From Nakamurella endophytica (GTDB taxonomy: Bacteria > Actinomycetota > Actinomycetes > Mycobacteriales > Nakamurellaceae), in NCBI RefSeq assembly GCF_014646215.1, contig NZ_BMNA01000001.1:637260-701259 (forward strand): a DNA stretch of 64,000 nt, read 5' to 3'. Every line of letters begins with the position of its first letter. The first letter of the stretch is position 1. This document shows positions 35,458 to 45,052 of this stretch, one piece after another. Position numbers and translations under genes: made by a program. The notes under the pieces are model-generated. The model worked only from the letters and a program-made list of their open reading frames with translations, ran no database searches and was not told where the DNA came from.

Positions 35458-36181
35458 CGGTGTCCCCCTGGTGCTCGGTGATCACGGCGCCGCCGGCCGC
35501 GACGTGCTCGGCGGCCGCGAAGACGTCCAGCTGCCACGGCCCGGTCCCGGCCGGCCGCGAGAGCCGGGTGACGGACGCGTTCGTCACCGTCGTCCGGGCC
35601 GCCAGGTCCAGCAGGTCGGCCTCGGACATGCCCAGGCAGACGTAGCAGACCAGCGTGATGACGGCGTCGTGGGCGACGACCAGGACGCGGTGACCGTCGT
35701 CGGTGCGGTCCAGGTCGGCCAGCAGGGTCCGCAGCCGGAGCGCCACGTCGGCCCACGACTCGCCGCCGGGCGGCCGGTAGTAGAACTTGCCGAGCCAGCG
35801 CCGCCGGGCGGCCTCCTCCGGGAACCGCTGCTCGACGCCGACGGCCGTGAGCAGGTCCAGGATGCCCAGCTCGCGGTCCCGCAGCCGCTCGTCCACCCGC
35901 ACCGGCAGGTCGACCCCGGCGGCGGCCAGGCCGATCTCGGCGGTCTCCCGGGCGCGCAGGTACGGCGAGCACCACACGCTGTCCGGGGCGAACCCCGACG
36001 ACGGGTCGCCGAGCCAGTCGCCGAAGGCCCTGGCCTGGTCGCGCCCCGTCGGGCTCAGCGGCACGTCCGCGTCGCGCAGGCCGACGTCGATGACCGGCAG
36101 CCCGGCCGCGGCCGCCGCGGTCGCCGCGACGTTGCCGGTGCTCTCGCCGTGCCGCACCAGGACGAGCTCCACCACACCCAT
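35441..36181 (-). CDS. Histidine phosphatase (phosphoglycerate mutase-like) family protein
   Basis: Acid phosphatase or mutase of the 2H superfamily, branch 1. Catalytic RHG motif in LVLVRHGESTGNVA, second Arg in WCSPYLRARETAEIG, Glu in RVDERLRDRELG and second His in VLVVAHDAVITLVCY. 246 aa. Substrate not predictable. The ATG at 36181 lies after noncoding GC-rich DNA. Overlaps nnrD by 17 bp, so the pair is co-transcribed. Longer reading frames upstream on this strand are shadows of the XPB gene. Confidence 0.87.
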   Translation of the reverse strand: MGVVELVLVRHGESTGNVAATAAAAAGLPVIDVGLRDADVPLSPTGRDQARAFGDWLGDPSSGFAPDSVWCSPYLRARETAEIGLAAAGVDLPVRVDERLRDRELGILDLLTAVGVEQRFPEEAARRRWLGKFYYRPPGGESWADVALRLRTLLADLDRTDDGHRVLVVAHDAVITLVCYVCLGMSEADLLDLAARTTVTNASVTRLSRPAGTGPWQLDVFAAAEHVAAGGAVITEHQGDTGVRPG

Positions 36182-36370
36182 GCAGATCCCCTGTCGGCGT
36201 CGGAGCGCCACGGTCGCCGGGCCGGCGCACCGGCCCGCACGGCGACCACGCGGCGCCGCCCGCGTCACCTTACGGCGGCGCCGTCCGGCGGGTCGGGACG
36301 GGCGCGTGCCAGTGCGGCGGCGGCACCAGGCTGCAGGGTCCTCGGCCGGCGCCGCGACTGCGCAGGGCGC

Positions 36371-36470
36371 TGTGCTGCGGCGGTGCTGTGCTGCGGCGGT
36401 GCGGTGCGGGGCGGTGCGGCGACGGCGGTGCGGTGCGGGGCGGTGCGGTGCGGGGCGGTGCGGCGACGGC
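36371..36470. repeat. Interleaved tandem repeats in the XPB upstream region
   Basis: Two copies of TGTGCTGCGGCGGTGC-type units, overlapped by an alternating array: unit A GGTGCGGTGCGGGGC at 36398-36412, 36427-36441 and 36442-36456, and unit B GGTGCGGCGACGGC at 36413-36426 and 36457-36470. The G-run content could form G-rich structure. Not CRISPR-like: units abut without spacers. Confidence 0.85.
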
Positions 36471-36630
36471 AGTACGGCGGCGCCGTGCGGTGCTGCGGCG
36501 GTGTCGCCGCCGGGCCGCCCGGCGGCCGGGAATGCCCGCCGGAGCCCGGTCGCTGTACCCGGTACGCGCCCCGCCGGTGGACCCGGCGGGCACACTGGAG
36601 GGGCTGTCCGCCCCGTCGCGGCGTCACGCC

Positions 36631-36663
36631 GCCCGCCGCCGCCCGCCGCCGCCCGCCGCCGCC
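36631..36663. repeat. 10-bp tandem repeat GCCCGCCGCC
   Basis: Three full copies plus a partial, 40 bp upstream of the XPB GTG. Pure C/G, probably slippage-prone. Confidence 0.85.
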
Positions 36664-36703
36664 CATCCCGCGGCCGGGGCACACCGTCTGAGAGGAACCG
36701 CCC

Positions 36704-38368
36704 GTGACCGACGGACCGCTGATCGTCCAGTCGGACAAGACCCTGCTGCTCGAGGTCGGGCACCCGGACGCACCGGCAGCCCGCGCCCAGATCGCCCCGT
36801 TCGCCGAGCTGGAACGGTCGCCGGAGCACGTGCACACCTACCGCATCACGCCGCTGGCGCTCTGGAACGCCCGCGCCGCGGGGCACGACGCCGAGCAGGT
36901 GGTGGACGCGCTGGTGCGCTGGTCGCGGTTCCCGGTGCCGCAGGCGCTGCTTGTCGACGTCGTCGAGACGATGAGCCGCTACGGCCGCCTGGTGCTGCAG
37001 AGCCACCCGACGCAGGGGCTGATCATGATCTCCCGGGACCGGGCGGTGCTCGAGGAGATCCTGCGGCACAAGAAGGTCGCGCCGATGCTGGGCGCGCGGA
37101 TCGACCCGGACACCGTCGCCGTGCACCCGTCCGAGCGCGGCCGGCTCAAGCAGGCGCTGCTCAAGGTGGGCTGGCCCGCCGAGGACGAGGCCGGCTACGT
37201 CGACGGCGAGGCGCACCGCATCGAGCTGGAGACCGACGGCTGGGAGCTGCGGTCCTACCAGCAGGAGGCGGTCGACAACTTCTGGGCGGGCGGCTCCGGC
37301 GTGGTGGTCCTGCCCTGCGGGGCCGGCAAGACCCTGGTCGGCGCGGCCGCGATGGCCAGGGCCGGCGCCACCACGCTGATCCTGGTGACCAACACGGTCT
37401 CCGGCCGGCAGTGGAAGCGCGAGCTGCTGGCGCGCACCTCGCTGACCGAGGACGAGATCGGTGAGTACTCCGGCGAGCGCAAGGAGATCCGCCCGGTCAC
37501 CATCGCCACCTACCAGGTGATGACCCGCAAGGTCGGCGGCACCTACCGCCACCTCGACCTGTTCGACTCGCGCGACTGGGGCCTGGTGGTCTACGACGAG
37601 GTGCACCTGCTGCCGGCCCCGGTCTTCCGGATGACGGCCGACCTCCAGTCGCGCCGGCGGCTCGGGCTGACCGCCACCCTGGTGCGCGAGGACGGCCGCG
37701 AGGGCGACGTGTTCTCGCTGATCGGGCCCAAGCGGTACGACGCGCCGTGGAAAGACATCGAGGACCAGGGCTGGATCGCCCCGGCCGAGTGCACCGAGGT
37801 GCGGGTCACCCTGACCGACAACGAGCGGCTGCAGTACGCGGTGGCCGAGCCCGAGGAGCGGTACCGGATCGCCTCCACCGCCCGCACCAAGCTGCCGGTG
37901 GTGCGGTCCATCCTCGACCGGCACAAGGGCGAGCCCACCCTGGTGATCGGCGCCTACCTCGAGCAGCTCGACGAGCTGGGCGAGGCGTTGGACGCCCCGG
38001 TCATCCAGGGATCGACCCGGAACGCGGAGCGGGAGCGGCTGTTCGACGCCTTCCGCAGCGGTGAGATCAGCACGCTGGTGGTGTCCAAGGTGGCCAACTT
38101 CTCGATCGACCTGCCCGGCGCGACCGTCGCCGTGCAGGTGTCCGGGACGTTCGGCTCCCGGCAGGAGGAGGCCCAGCGGCTGGGCCGGCTGCTCCGACCC
38201 AAGGCCGAAGGCAAGCAGGCGCACTTCTACTCGGTCGTCTCGCGCGACACGCTGGACACCGACTACGCCGCGCACCGGCAGCGCTTCCTCGCCGAGCAGG
38301 GCTACGCCTACCGGATCGTGGACGCCGACGACCTGCTCGGCCCGGCACTGCCGGCCGCCTCGGACTGA
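36704..38368 (+). CDS. DNA repair helicase XPB (ERCC3-like)
   Basis: Superfamily 2 3'-5' helicase of the XPB family, used in archaea and actinobacteria for DNA repair or transcription-coupled processes. The N-terminal damage-recognition-like domain (PLIVQSDKTLLLEVGHPDA...AQIAPFAELERSPEHVHTYRITPLALWNARAAG) is normal for bacterial XPB. Walker A is CGAGKT (Cys205-Thr210), the DEVH box is VVYDEVHLL, the RED motif is LVREDGREGDVF, motif IV-VI region VIQGSTRNAERERLFDAFR, and EEAQRLGRLLRPK (motif VI). 554 aa, normal length. GTG at 36704 after GAGAGGAA. The partner gene (13554-15833) is not adjacent as in mycobacteria. Confidence 0.93.
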   Translation: MTDGPLIVQSDKTLLLEVGHPDAPAARAQIAPFAELERSPEHVHTYRITPLALWNARAAGHDAEQVVDALVRWSRFPVPQALLVDVVETMSRYGRLVLQSHPTQGLIMISRDRAVLEEILRHKKVAPMLGARIDPDTVAVHPSERGRLKQALLKVGWPAEDEAGYVDGEAHRIELETDGWELRSYQQEAVDNFWAGGSGVVVLPCGAGKTLVGAAAMARAGATTLILVTNTVSGRQWKRELLARTSLTEDEIGEYSGERKEIRPVTIATYQVMTRKVGGTYRHLDLFDSRDWGLVVYDEVHLLPAPVFRMTADLQSRRRLGLTATLVREDGREGDVFSLIGPKRYDAPWKDIEDQGWIAPAECTEVRVTLTDNERLQYAVAEPEERYRIASTARTKLPVVRSILDRHKGEPTLVIGAYLEQLDELGEALDAPVIQGSTRNAERERLFDAFRSGEISTLVVSKVANFSIDLPGATVAVQVSGTFGSRQEEAQRLGRLLRPKAEGKQAHFYSVVSRDTLDTDYAAHRQRFLAEQGYAYRIVDADDLLGPALPAASD

Positions 38369-38749
38369 GCCGGGCGGCCGCCTCGCGCCGGCCGGCACCT
38401 GTCGCGCGGACCGGTCGTCCTCCGCGGCGGTCCGTCGTCGGCTCGGCCGCGGTGAGCCGCCGGCAGCCCGCGGACACGGCGGCCGCGTGTCGGGTGTGCG
38501 GACCCGTGCGTCACCGCGCGGCCCGGCCGAGCCGCCGCGTCGGCCCGGACCAGGTCCGATCGATCGGGCCGTCGACGACCGACGTCCCCGCCTCCGAGCG
38601 CGCCGTCGGACGGCCGTGTCACGAACAGATCAACACTGCGCGACACCCGCCCGCCCCGACCACGGATCTCTTGACACCCCGATCCGGCCGCCACCATGCT
38701 GTTGCTCGATCAGCGGGCGGGTGCGTATGACGCAACACGGAGGTGGGCC
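38369..38749. other. Intergenic region upstream of the methylamine gene block
   Basis: 381 bp with no gene. It carries the promoter listed at 38671-38700. Around the start there is a short inverted repeat TGTTGC ... GCAACA (38699-38737) overlapping the presumed transcription start, a possible operator or leader hairpin. Confidence 0.5.
38671..38700 (+). promoter_or_regulatory. Probable sigma-A-type promoter of the betaine/sarcosine gene block
   Basis: An exact TTGACA -35 at 38671-38676 is followed after 18 bp by CATGCT (38695-38700), which keeps the A2 and T6 positions of the -10. It lies 50 bp upstream of the dehydrogenase GTG. TTGACA is rare in DNA of this composition. Confidence 0.5.
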
Positions 38750-40342
38750 GTGGCCGAGGCGACGCTCACCCCGACCGTTCGCCGCCCCGACGACACGGAA
38801 GGTACGGGCGCCGGCGCCGCCGCGCCGGCCGCCCGAGGGTCGTTCGAGGTCCGCGACCTGCTGCCGGACGGAACCGTGCCTCCCGGGCTGTGGATCGACG
38901 GTGCCTGGCAGCGCCCGGCCCGCCGGCGGCTGATCCGCTGCCCGGCCGACGGCACGGACGTCGGCTGGGTCGCCGAGGGCACCCGGGTCGAGGCGGAGTC
39001 CGCCGTCGCCGCCGCCCGCCGCGCGTTCGACCACGGCGACTGGCCGCACCGCGCCGAGCAGGAGCGCGGCCGCGTGCTGGCCCGGGTGGCCGACCTGCTG
39101 GAGCGCGACGCCGAGCGGTACGCCCGGGTCGAGGCGCTCGACACGGGCAAGCGTCTGGTCGAGGCGCGCTACGACATCGCCGACGTCGTCTCGGCTTTCC
39201 GCTACTACGCCGGCATCGCGGGCACCGACGCCGGCCGCGTGGTGGACACCGGACGGCCCACCGCGATCAGCCGCATCGTGTACCTGCCGGTCGGCGTCTG
39301 CGCCCTCGTGACCCCGTGGAACTATCCCCTGCTGCAGGCGTCCTGGAAGGTCGCCCCGGCACTGCTCGCCGGGAACACCCTGGTGCTCAAGCCGTCCGAG
39401 CTCACGCCGTCCACCACGGTCGCCCTGATGGAGACCCTGGCGGAGGCCGGCGTACCGGCCGGGGTCGCGAACCTGGTGACCGGCAGCGGCACGGAGGTCG
39501 GCGCCCTGCTCACCGCCGATCCGCGGGTCGACATGGTCTCGTTCACCGGTGGTGTGGCCACCGGGTCCGCCGTCATGGCGGCCGCCGCACCCACCGTCAA
39601 GCGGGTGGCACTGGAACTGGGCGGCAAGAACCCCCTGGTGGTCTTCCCGGACGCCGACCGCGAGCTGGCCGTCGACCTGGCGCTCACCGCCGTGTTCCTG
39701 CACTCGGGCCAGGTCTGCTCGGCCGGCGCCCGGCTGCTGGTGCACGAGGACCTGCACGACGACCTGGTGGACGAGGTGGTCCGGCGGGCCGGCCGCATCC
39801 GGCTCGGCGGCCCGTTCGACCCGGACGCCGAGACCGGGACGCTGATCTCGCAGGCGCACCGGGACAAGGTGCACGGCTACGTCCGGCAGGCCCTCGCCGA
39901 GGGGGCGCAGCTGCGCACCGGTGGCGCCCCGCCGGACGACCCGCGCCTGGCCGACGGCTTCTACTACCCGCCGACCGTGCTGGACCGCTGCTCGTCGCGG
40001 ATGGCCTGCGTGCGCGAGGAGTCGTTCGGTCCGGTGCTCACGGTGGAGACGTTCCGCGACGAGGCCGAAGCCGTCGCGCTGGCCAACGACACCGACTACG
40101 GGCTGGCCGGCGCGGTGGTCACCGCGGACGCCGGGCGGGCCCAGCGGGTGGCGCAGGCGCTGCGCCACGGCACGGTGTGGATCAACGACTACCACCCGTA
40201 CGTGCCGCAGGCGGAGTGGGGCGGCTTCGGCCGCTCCGGCAACGGCCGCGAACTGGGACCGACCGGCCTGGCCGAGTACCGCGAGATCAAGCACATCTGG
40301 CAGAACACCGCACCGGAGCCGGCGGGGTGGTTCGCCGGGTGA
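38750..40342 (+). CDS. Betaine-aldehyde-type NAD(P)-dependent aldehyde dehydrogenase
   Basis: Oxidises an aldehyde, most likely betaine aldehyde to glycine betaine, judging by context. ALDH fold with [22 protein letters not shown] (nucleotide-binding region), [12 protein letters not shown], catalytic base Glu289 in [14 protein letters not shown] and nucleophile Cys323 in [12 protein letters not shown]. The C-terminal [11 protein letters not shown] is typical of the BADH/GbsA group. A 45-residue extension precedes [10 protein letters not shown], the usual start of the fold. GTG 38750 has ACGGAGGTGG. No choline oxidase or dehydrogenase is nearby, so the aldehyde source lies elsewhere or the substrate is a different amino-aldehyde. 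Confidence 0.85.
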   Translation: MAEATLTPTVRRPDDTEGTGAGAAAPAARGSFEVRDLLPDGTVPPGLWIDGAWQRPARRRLIRCPADGTDVGWVAEGTRVEAESAVAAARRAFDHGDWPHRAEQERGRVLARVADLLERDAERYARVEALDTGKRLVEARYDIADVVSAFRYYAGIAGTDAGRVVDTGRPTAISRIVYLPVGVCALVTPWNYPLLQASWKVAPALLAGNTLVLKPSELTPSTTVALMETLAEAGVPAGVANLVTGSGTEVGALLTADPRVDMVSFTGGVATGSAVMAAAAPTVKRVALELGGKNPLVVFPDADRELAVDLALTAVFLHSGQVCSAGARLLVHEDLHDDLVDEVVRRAGRIRLGGPFDPDAETGTLISQAHRDKVHGYVRQALAEGAQLRTGGAPPDDPRLADGFYYPPTVLDRCSSRMACVREESFGPVLTVETFRDEAEAVALANDTDYGLAGAVVTADAGRAQRVAQALRHGTVWINDYHPYVPQAEWGGFGRSGNGRELGPTGLAEYREIKHIWQNTAPEPAGWFAG

Positions 40343-40400
40343 GGCGGCGCCCGCCGAGCGCCGTCGCCGGACCGCCGGCCGTCCTCCGCAGGAGCGTCCC

Positions 40401-41603
40401 GTGACCGCAGCAGCGCATCCCCTCCCCCGCACCGCCGGACGGACCGCGCCCGGTCGGCCCGCGACAGCGGACGGCACGCCGGACTTCTCGGTCCGATCGC
40501 TGTGGAAGGTGTTCGGGCACCGCCCGGATCGCATCCCGGGTGACCGATCGCTGGACGGTCTCACCGGTCCGGAGGTGCTCGCCCGCACCGGATGCCTGCC
40601 GGCCGTGCGGGACATGAGCTTCGACGTGGCCCGCGGCGAGGTCTTCGTGGTCATGGGGCTGTCCGGGTCCGGCAAGTCGACCCTGGTGCGCTGCCTGACC
40701 CGGCTGGTCGAGCCCACCGCCGGCCGCGTCCTGCTGGAGGGCCAGGACCTCACCGCGCTCCCGCCCGCGCGGCTGCGGGACGTCCGGCGGAACCGGATCT
40801 CCATGGTGTTCCAGCACTTCGGGCTGCTGCCGCACCGCACCGTGCTGAACAACGTCGGATACGGGCTGCAGGTCCGCGGCGTCGGCCGGGCGGAACGCAA
40901 CCGCCGGGCGGCCGAGGTCGTCGACCTGGTCGGCCTGTCCGGGTACGAGCAGCGCTTCCCGGACCAGCTCTCCGGTGGCATGCAGCAGCGGGTCGGGCTG
41001 GCCAGGGCGCTCGCCGGCGACCCGGACGTGCTGGTCTTCGACGAGCCGTTCTCGGCGCTCGACCCCTTGATCCGGCGCGACATGCAGGCCGAGGTGATCC
41101 GCCTGCACCGGGACATGGGCAAGACCATGCTGTTCATCACCCACGACCTGTCCGAGGCGCTGCGCCTGGGCGACCGGATCCTGATCATGCGGCACGGCGA
41201 GCTGGTCCAGATCGGCACCGGCGACGAGCTGGTCGGCGCACCGGCCGACGACTACGTCGCGGACTTCGTCGCGGACGTGCCGCGGGCCGACGTGCTGACC
41301 CTGCGGTGGATCGCCCGGCCCGACGACCCGCCGGACGCGGCCGGCGCGGCGACGCTGCCGGCGGACACCGTGGTGCGCGCCGCCATCCCGGTGGTGTCCG
41401 GGTCGGCCGGCCCGGTCCGGGTGGTGGACGGCACCGGTACCGACCAGCGGACGCTCGGGTGGGTCGGCCGGGACGACGTGCTGGCGCTCGTCGCCGGTGC
41501 CGGTCGCCCGCCGCACCGGCGCCGTGCCGACGCCGGCGATGCCGCCACCGCGACCGAGTCCGCCGCGATCGAGCCCGCCGCCGCGACGGGGGCGCCGGCG
41601 TGA
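40401..41603 (+). CDS. Glycine betaine/proline ABC transporter ATPase (ProV/OpuAA-like)
   Basis: Energises betaine uptake. [11 protein letters not shown] is the family start. Walker A is [12 protein letters not shown]-loop [24 protein letters not shown], signature [20 protein letters not shown], Walker [20 protein letters not shown] and H-loop [26 protein letters not shown] after the ABC domain is diagnostic of QAT-type transporters. The C-terminal 100 residues look like a single degenerate CBS segment rather than the usual tandem, followed by an Ala/Thr-rich tail. GTG 40401 after GCAGGAGCG. Overlaps the permease gene (GTGA). Confidence 0.9.
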   Translation: MTAAAHPLPRTAGRTAPGRPATADGTPDFSVRSLWKVFGHRPDRIPGDRSLDGLTGPEVLARTGCLPAVRDMSFDVARGEVFVVMGLSGSGKSTLVRCLTRLVEPTAGRVLLEGQDLTALPPARLRDVRRNRISMVFQHFGLLPHRTVLNNVGYGLQVRGVGRAERNRRAAEVVDLVGLSGYEQRFPDQLSGGMQQRVGLARALAGDPDVLVFDEPFSALDPLIRRDMQAEVIRLHRDMGKTMLFITHDLSEALRLGDRILIMRHGELVQIGTGDELVGAPADDYVADFVADVPRADVLTLRWIARPDDPPDAAGAATLPADTVVRAAIPVVSGSAGPVRVVDGTGTDQRTLGWVGRDDVLALVAGAGRPPHRRRADAGDAATATESAAIEPAAATGAPA

Positions 41604-43681
41604 CGGCGCCGGCGCAGGCCGCCCAGGTCGGCGAGCTCCCGGCCACCACGGCGGCCGTCGCGCGCGACCGGACCCGCCGCCGGCGACTGCCCGCCGCCGG
41701 CACGACGCTGCTGGCGCTGCTGGCGCTGTGGTTGCTCGCCCGATTGCTGCTGGGCGGGCGGTGGACGCTGCCGCTGGCCGCCGCCGACCTGACGCCGCTG
41801 CAGCTGCGGCTCAACGACCTCAACGACTGGGTGTCGGGTCACCGCAACACCAGCCCACTGTTCCTCTACTTCTTCAACGAGATCCGCCTGGCCGTCGACA
41901 CTGTCGGCACGGCGTTCACGCAGGTGCTGTCGCGCACCGACGTCGGGCTGGGCATCCCCGAGATCGGTTGGCTGGGCACCACCGTGCTGGTGACGGCGCT
42001 CGCCTACGCCGTGGGCAACGTGCGGGTCGCCGTGCTGACCCTGGCGGTGTTCTGCTGCTTCGTGCTGCAGGGACTGTGGGCCGACGCCATGGACACCTTC
42101 GCGCTGGTCCTGGCGTCCGTGCTGTTCGCACTGGCGATCGGCCTGCCGCTGGGCATCTGGTCCGGCACCAGCCGGCGCGTGCACCGGATCCTCACCCCGG
42201 TGCTGGACTTCATGCAGATCCTGCCGTCGTTCGCGTACCTGGCGCCGCTGGTGCTGATCTTCCTCATCGGCCCGGCGTCCGCGATCATCGCGACCGTCGT
42301 GTTCGCCGCGCCGCCGGTCATCCGGCTCACCGCCCACGGGCTGCAGCAGGTGCCGGCGGTGACCCGGGAGGCGGCCGACTCCCTCGGGGTGACCGGCTGG
42401 CAGCGGCTGCGGACGGTACTGCTGCCGATGGCCCGTCGGACCGTGGTCATCGGCATCAACCAGACGTTCATGGCGGCGCTGTCCATGGTCACGATCGCCT
42501 CGCTGATCGGCGCACCCGGGCTCGGCCTGACCGTCGCGCAGGCGTTGCAGAGCCTGGACGTCGGCACCGCGTTCAACGCCGGCGTGGCCATCGTGCTGAT
42601 GGCCATCGCCTTCGACCGGGTGGCCACCGCCGCCGGCGAGCGGACGGAGACCGCCCTGCGGTCCGGCCGGAGCCGGCGGCGGGCGCGCCGGATCGCCGTC
42701 GCGGCCGCGCTGCTTGTGGCGGTGCTGGCCGTCTACCTGTCCCGCACGTACCTGTGGGCGGCCGAGCCGCCGACCGGCTGGCCGGACCTCGGCCGGCTGC
42801 TCACCGACGTCGGCGACACGGTCTCCGGATGGCTGCAGGCGCACCTGTCGACGGTCACCGGCGGGCTCAAGGACGCCGTCACCTACGGCGTGCTGAACCC
42901 GCTCGAGGCGTTGCTCACCGGGTCGCCGTTCTGGGTGACCGGGATCGTGGTGACGGTCGTGGCCTGGCTCGCCGGTCGCTGGCGGACCGCGCTGACCGCC
43001 GTGCTGTGCCTGGCCGCGATCGTCTGGCTGGGCGTGTGGCAGGACGCCATGGCCACGCTGGCCGCGACGCTGCTCGCCACCGTCGCGGTGGTGGTGCTGG
43101 GCGTCGTGGTCGGCGTCTGGATGGGTCGGTCCCGGATGGCCGACCGGATCATCCGGCCGGTGCTCGACGCCGCCCAGACCATGCCGGCCTTCGTGTACCT
43201 GGTGCCGTTCCTCGCCCTGTTCGACGCCAGCCGGTTCACCGCGATCGTGGCCGCCGTGGTGTACGCGGCCCCGGCCGCCATCAAGATCGTCGCCGACGGC
43301 ATCGCGCAGGTCCCGGCCGCCACTGTCGAGGCCGCGACGGCGTTCGGCTCGACCCGGTGGCAGGTGGTCACCCGCGTGCAACTGCCGATGTCGGCCCGCT
43401 CGCTGGCGCTGGCCACCAACCAGGGGCTGATCTACGCGCTGTCCATGGTGGTGATCGGCGGCATGGTCGGCGCCGGGGCCCTGGGCTACGACGTCGTCGC
43501 CGGGCTGTCGCAGGACCAGCTGTTCGGCAAGGGACTCGCGGCCGGCCTGACCCTCGTCGCCCTCGGCATCGTCCTGGACCGGATCACCCAGGCCGCCGCG
43601 GGCCGGTCCGGCCGCCGCCCCGGTGCCGCACGGCCGCGCGCCCGTTCCACCGCCCCGGCGCTGCCGGCCGCCGGCGGCTGA
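41600..43681 (+). CDS. Fused double permease of a betaine ABC transporter (ProW-ProW)
   Basis: 693 aa with two complete betaine-type permease domains in one chain. Domain 1 (about residues 30-350) includes [30 protein letters not shown] and EAA loop [23 protein letters not shown]. Domain 2 (about 370-670) includes [22 protein letters not shown] and EAA loop [21 protein letters not shown]. Each also has [10 protein letters not shown] or [10 protein letters not shown], the ProW signature. The halves are diverged, so the duplication is old. One polypeptide can replace the usual permease homodimer. GTG 41600 overlaps the ATPase stop. Confidence 0.9.
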   Translation: MTAPAQAAQVGELPATTAAVARDRTRRRRLPAAGTTLLALLALWLLARLLLGGRWTLPLAAADLTPLQLRLNDLNDWVSGHRNTSPLFLYFFNEIRLAVDTVGTAFTQVLSRTDVGLGIPEIGWLGTTVLVTALAYAVGNVRVAVLTLAVFCCFVLQGLWADAMDTFALVLASVLFALAIGLPLGIWSGTSRRVHRILTPVLDFMQILPSFAYLAPLVLIFLIGPASAIIATVVFAAPPVIRLTAHGLQQVPAVTREAADSLGVTGWQRLRTVLLPMARRTVVIGINQTFMAALSMVTIASLIGAPGLGLTVAQALQSLDVGTAFNAGVAIVLMAIAFDRVATAAGERTETALRSGRSRRRARRIAVAAALLVAVLAVYLSRTYLWAAEPPTGWPDLGRLLTDVGDTVSGWLQAHLSTVTGGLKDAVTYGVLNPLEALLTGSPFWVTGIVVTVVAWLAGRWRTALTAVLCLAAIVWLGVWQDAMATLAATLLATVAVVVLGVVVGVWMGRSRMADRIIRPVLDAAQTMPAFVYLVPFLALFDASRFTAIVAAVVYAAPAAIKIVADGIAQVPAATVEAATAFGSTRWQVVTRVQLPMSARSLALATNQGLIYALSMVVIGGMVGAGALGYDVVAGLSQDQLFGKGLAAGLTLVALGIVLDRITQAAAGRSGRRPGAARPRARSTAPALPAAGG

Positions 43682-43766
43682 CCCACCCGCGGACACCCAC
43701 CACCTCCGGCCGCGGACCACCGACCGCGGCCCCCGACCACCGAGCCCCTCGACCCAGGAGACCCCC

Positions 43767-44948
43767 ATGCATCCTCGGACCCGCGCCGGCCGCCGCCGGA
43801 TCGCCGCCCTGCTGCCCCTTGTCGCCCTGCTGGCCGCGGCCGGCTGCGGCGGCGCCACCGTGAACGCCGGCGGGTCGTCCAGCTCCAGCTCGACCGCGGC
43901 GACGGTGGGCGGCTCGACCGGCGCCGGAGCGGCCACCGGGTCCTCGACCGCCGCCGGAGCCGCCACGGCGGGCACCACGCCCGGCACCGCCACCGCATCC
44001 GGGACCGCCGCCGGCTCCGGCGGGTCGGCGGCCGCGTCCCCGACGGCTTCGACCGGCTCCGGCGGTGCGGGGTCCGCGTCGATGCTGCCGGTCACCGGGT
44101 CCTGCGCACCGTTCGCCCTGGCGATGAACGACTGGGTCGGGTACACCGCCGACGCGGCGGTGCTGACCTACGTCGCCGAGAAGAACCTGAACTGCAAGGT
44201 GAACCAGAAGGCGCTCAAGGAGGAGATCGCCTGGCAGGGCTTCTCGAGCGGCCAGGTCGACGTCATCCTCGAGAACTGGGGCCACGCCGACCTCGTCGCC
44301 AAGTACATCGACCAGCAGAAGGTCGCCGAGGACGCCGGTCCCACCGGCAACCTCGGGCAGATCGGCTGGTACGTGCCGCCGTGGCTGGCCAAGAAGTACC
44401 CCGACATCACCGACTACAAGAACCTCAACAAGTACGCCGACATGTTCAAGACGTCGGAGTCGGGCGGCCAGGGACAGCTGCTCGACGGCGACCCGTCCTT
44501 CGTCACCAACGACGAGGCCCTGGTCAAGAACCTGAAGCTGAACTACAAGGTCGTCTACGCCGGGTCGGAGGCCGCCCTCATCCAGGCGTTCCGGAACGCC
44601 GAGCAGAACAAGACCCCGGTGATCGGGTACTTCTACTCGCCGCAGTGGTTCCTGTCCGAGGTGCCGCTGGTCAAGGTCGCGCTGCCGCCGTACACCGACG
44701 GCTGCGACTCCGATCCCGCGACGATCGCCTGCGACTACCCCGACTACACCTTGAACAAGATCATCTCCAAGCGGTTCGCGGACTCCGGGTCCGCGGCGGT
44801 GAACCTGGTCCGGAACTTCCGCTGGACCAACGCCGACCAGGACCTGGTGGCCAGGTACATCACCGCCGACAAGATGTCGCCGGAGGACGCCGCCGCCAAG
44901 TGGGTGCAGGCCAACCCGGACAAGGTGGCCGCCTGGCTCGGCAAGTGA
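43767..44948 (+). CDS. Glycine betaine-binding lipoprotein (ProX/OpuAC-like)
   Basis: Extracytoplasmic ligand receptor. Signal peptide ALLPLVALLAAAGC, lipid-modified Cys27. Ser/Thr/Ala/Gly linker to about residue 105. The mature OpuAC domain includes MNDWVGYTADAAVLTYVAE, QVDVILENWGHAD and GWYVPPWLAKKYPDI. VIGYFYSPQWFLSEVPLVKVALPPY supplies the aromatic residues expected for quaternary-ammonium binding, and CDSDPATIACDYP may hold a disulfide. 393 aa. The ATG at 43767 has CCAGGAG. The 85-bp gap to the permease contains no obvious terminator. Confidence 0.9.
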   Translation: MHPRTRAGRRRIAALLPLVALLAAAGCGGATVNAGGSSSSSSTAATVGGSTGAGAATGSSTAAGAATAGTTPGTATASGTAAGSGGSAAASPTASTGSGGAGSASMLPVTGSCAPFALAMNDWVGYTADAAVLTYVAEKNLNCKVNQKALKEEIAWQGFSSGQVDVILENWGHADLVAKYIDQQKVAEDAGPTGNLGQIGWYVPPWLAKKYPDITDYKNLNKYADMFKTSESGGQGQLLDGDPSFVTNDEALVKNLKLNYKVVYAGSEAALIQAFRNAEQNKTPVIGYFYSPQWFLSEVPLVKVALPPYTDGCDSDPATIACDYPDYTLNKIISKRFADSGSAAVNLVRNFRWTNADQDLVARYITADKMSPEDAAAKWVQANPDKVAAWLGK

Positions 44949-44976
44949 GCGGTCCGGCCCGCCACGGCCGGCGTCC

Positions 44977-45005
44977 TTGACGGCGTCCGGTCGCCACCCC
45001 ACACT
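44977..45005 (+). promoter_or_regulatory. Possible promoter upstream of the dimethylglycine oxidase-like gene
   Basis: TTGACG at 44977-44982, 17-bp spacer, CACACT at 45000-45005, 48 bp before the ATG. It fits an actinobacterial -35/-10 pair loosely and would give a second entry point within the gene block. Confidence 0.3.
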
Positions 45006-45052
45006 CGTTGCGGTCGGCGCACACCGTTGCGCATCCAGAAACGGAGGCCTGC

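Larger units (their letters stand above)
36182..36703. other. Divergent intergenic region with dense GC repeats
   Basis: 522 bp between the histidine phosphatase and XPB genes. It contains two low-complexity arrays (36371-36470 and 36631-36663, listed separately) and must hold both divergent promoters, which I could not locate. Open reading frames across it on both strands are made only of Arg, Pro, Ala, Thr and Gly repeats and are not credible genes. Confidence 0.6.

Noticed and set aside
36371-36663. CRISPR array
   Set aside because: Units are 10-16 bp and abut or alternate with no unique spacers and no cas genes nearby.
36265-36837. Minus-strand frame with TAPPHR-type repeats upstream of XPB
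   Set aside because: Encoded entirely by the GC-rich repeat arrays plus the antisense of the XPB start; no start signal or conserved sequence.
41252-44146. Long minus-strand frame over the betaine permease and ProX genes
   Set aside because: Antisense shadow; the sense strand has complete ProW and OpuAC signatures.
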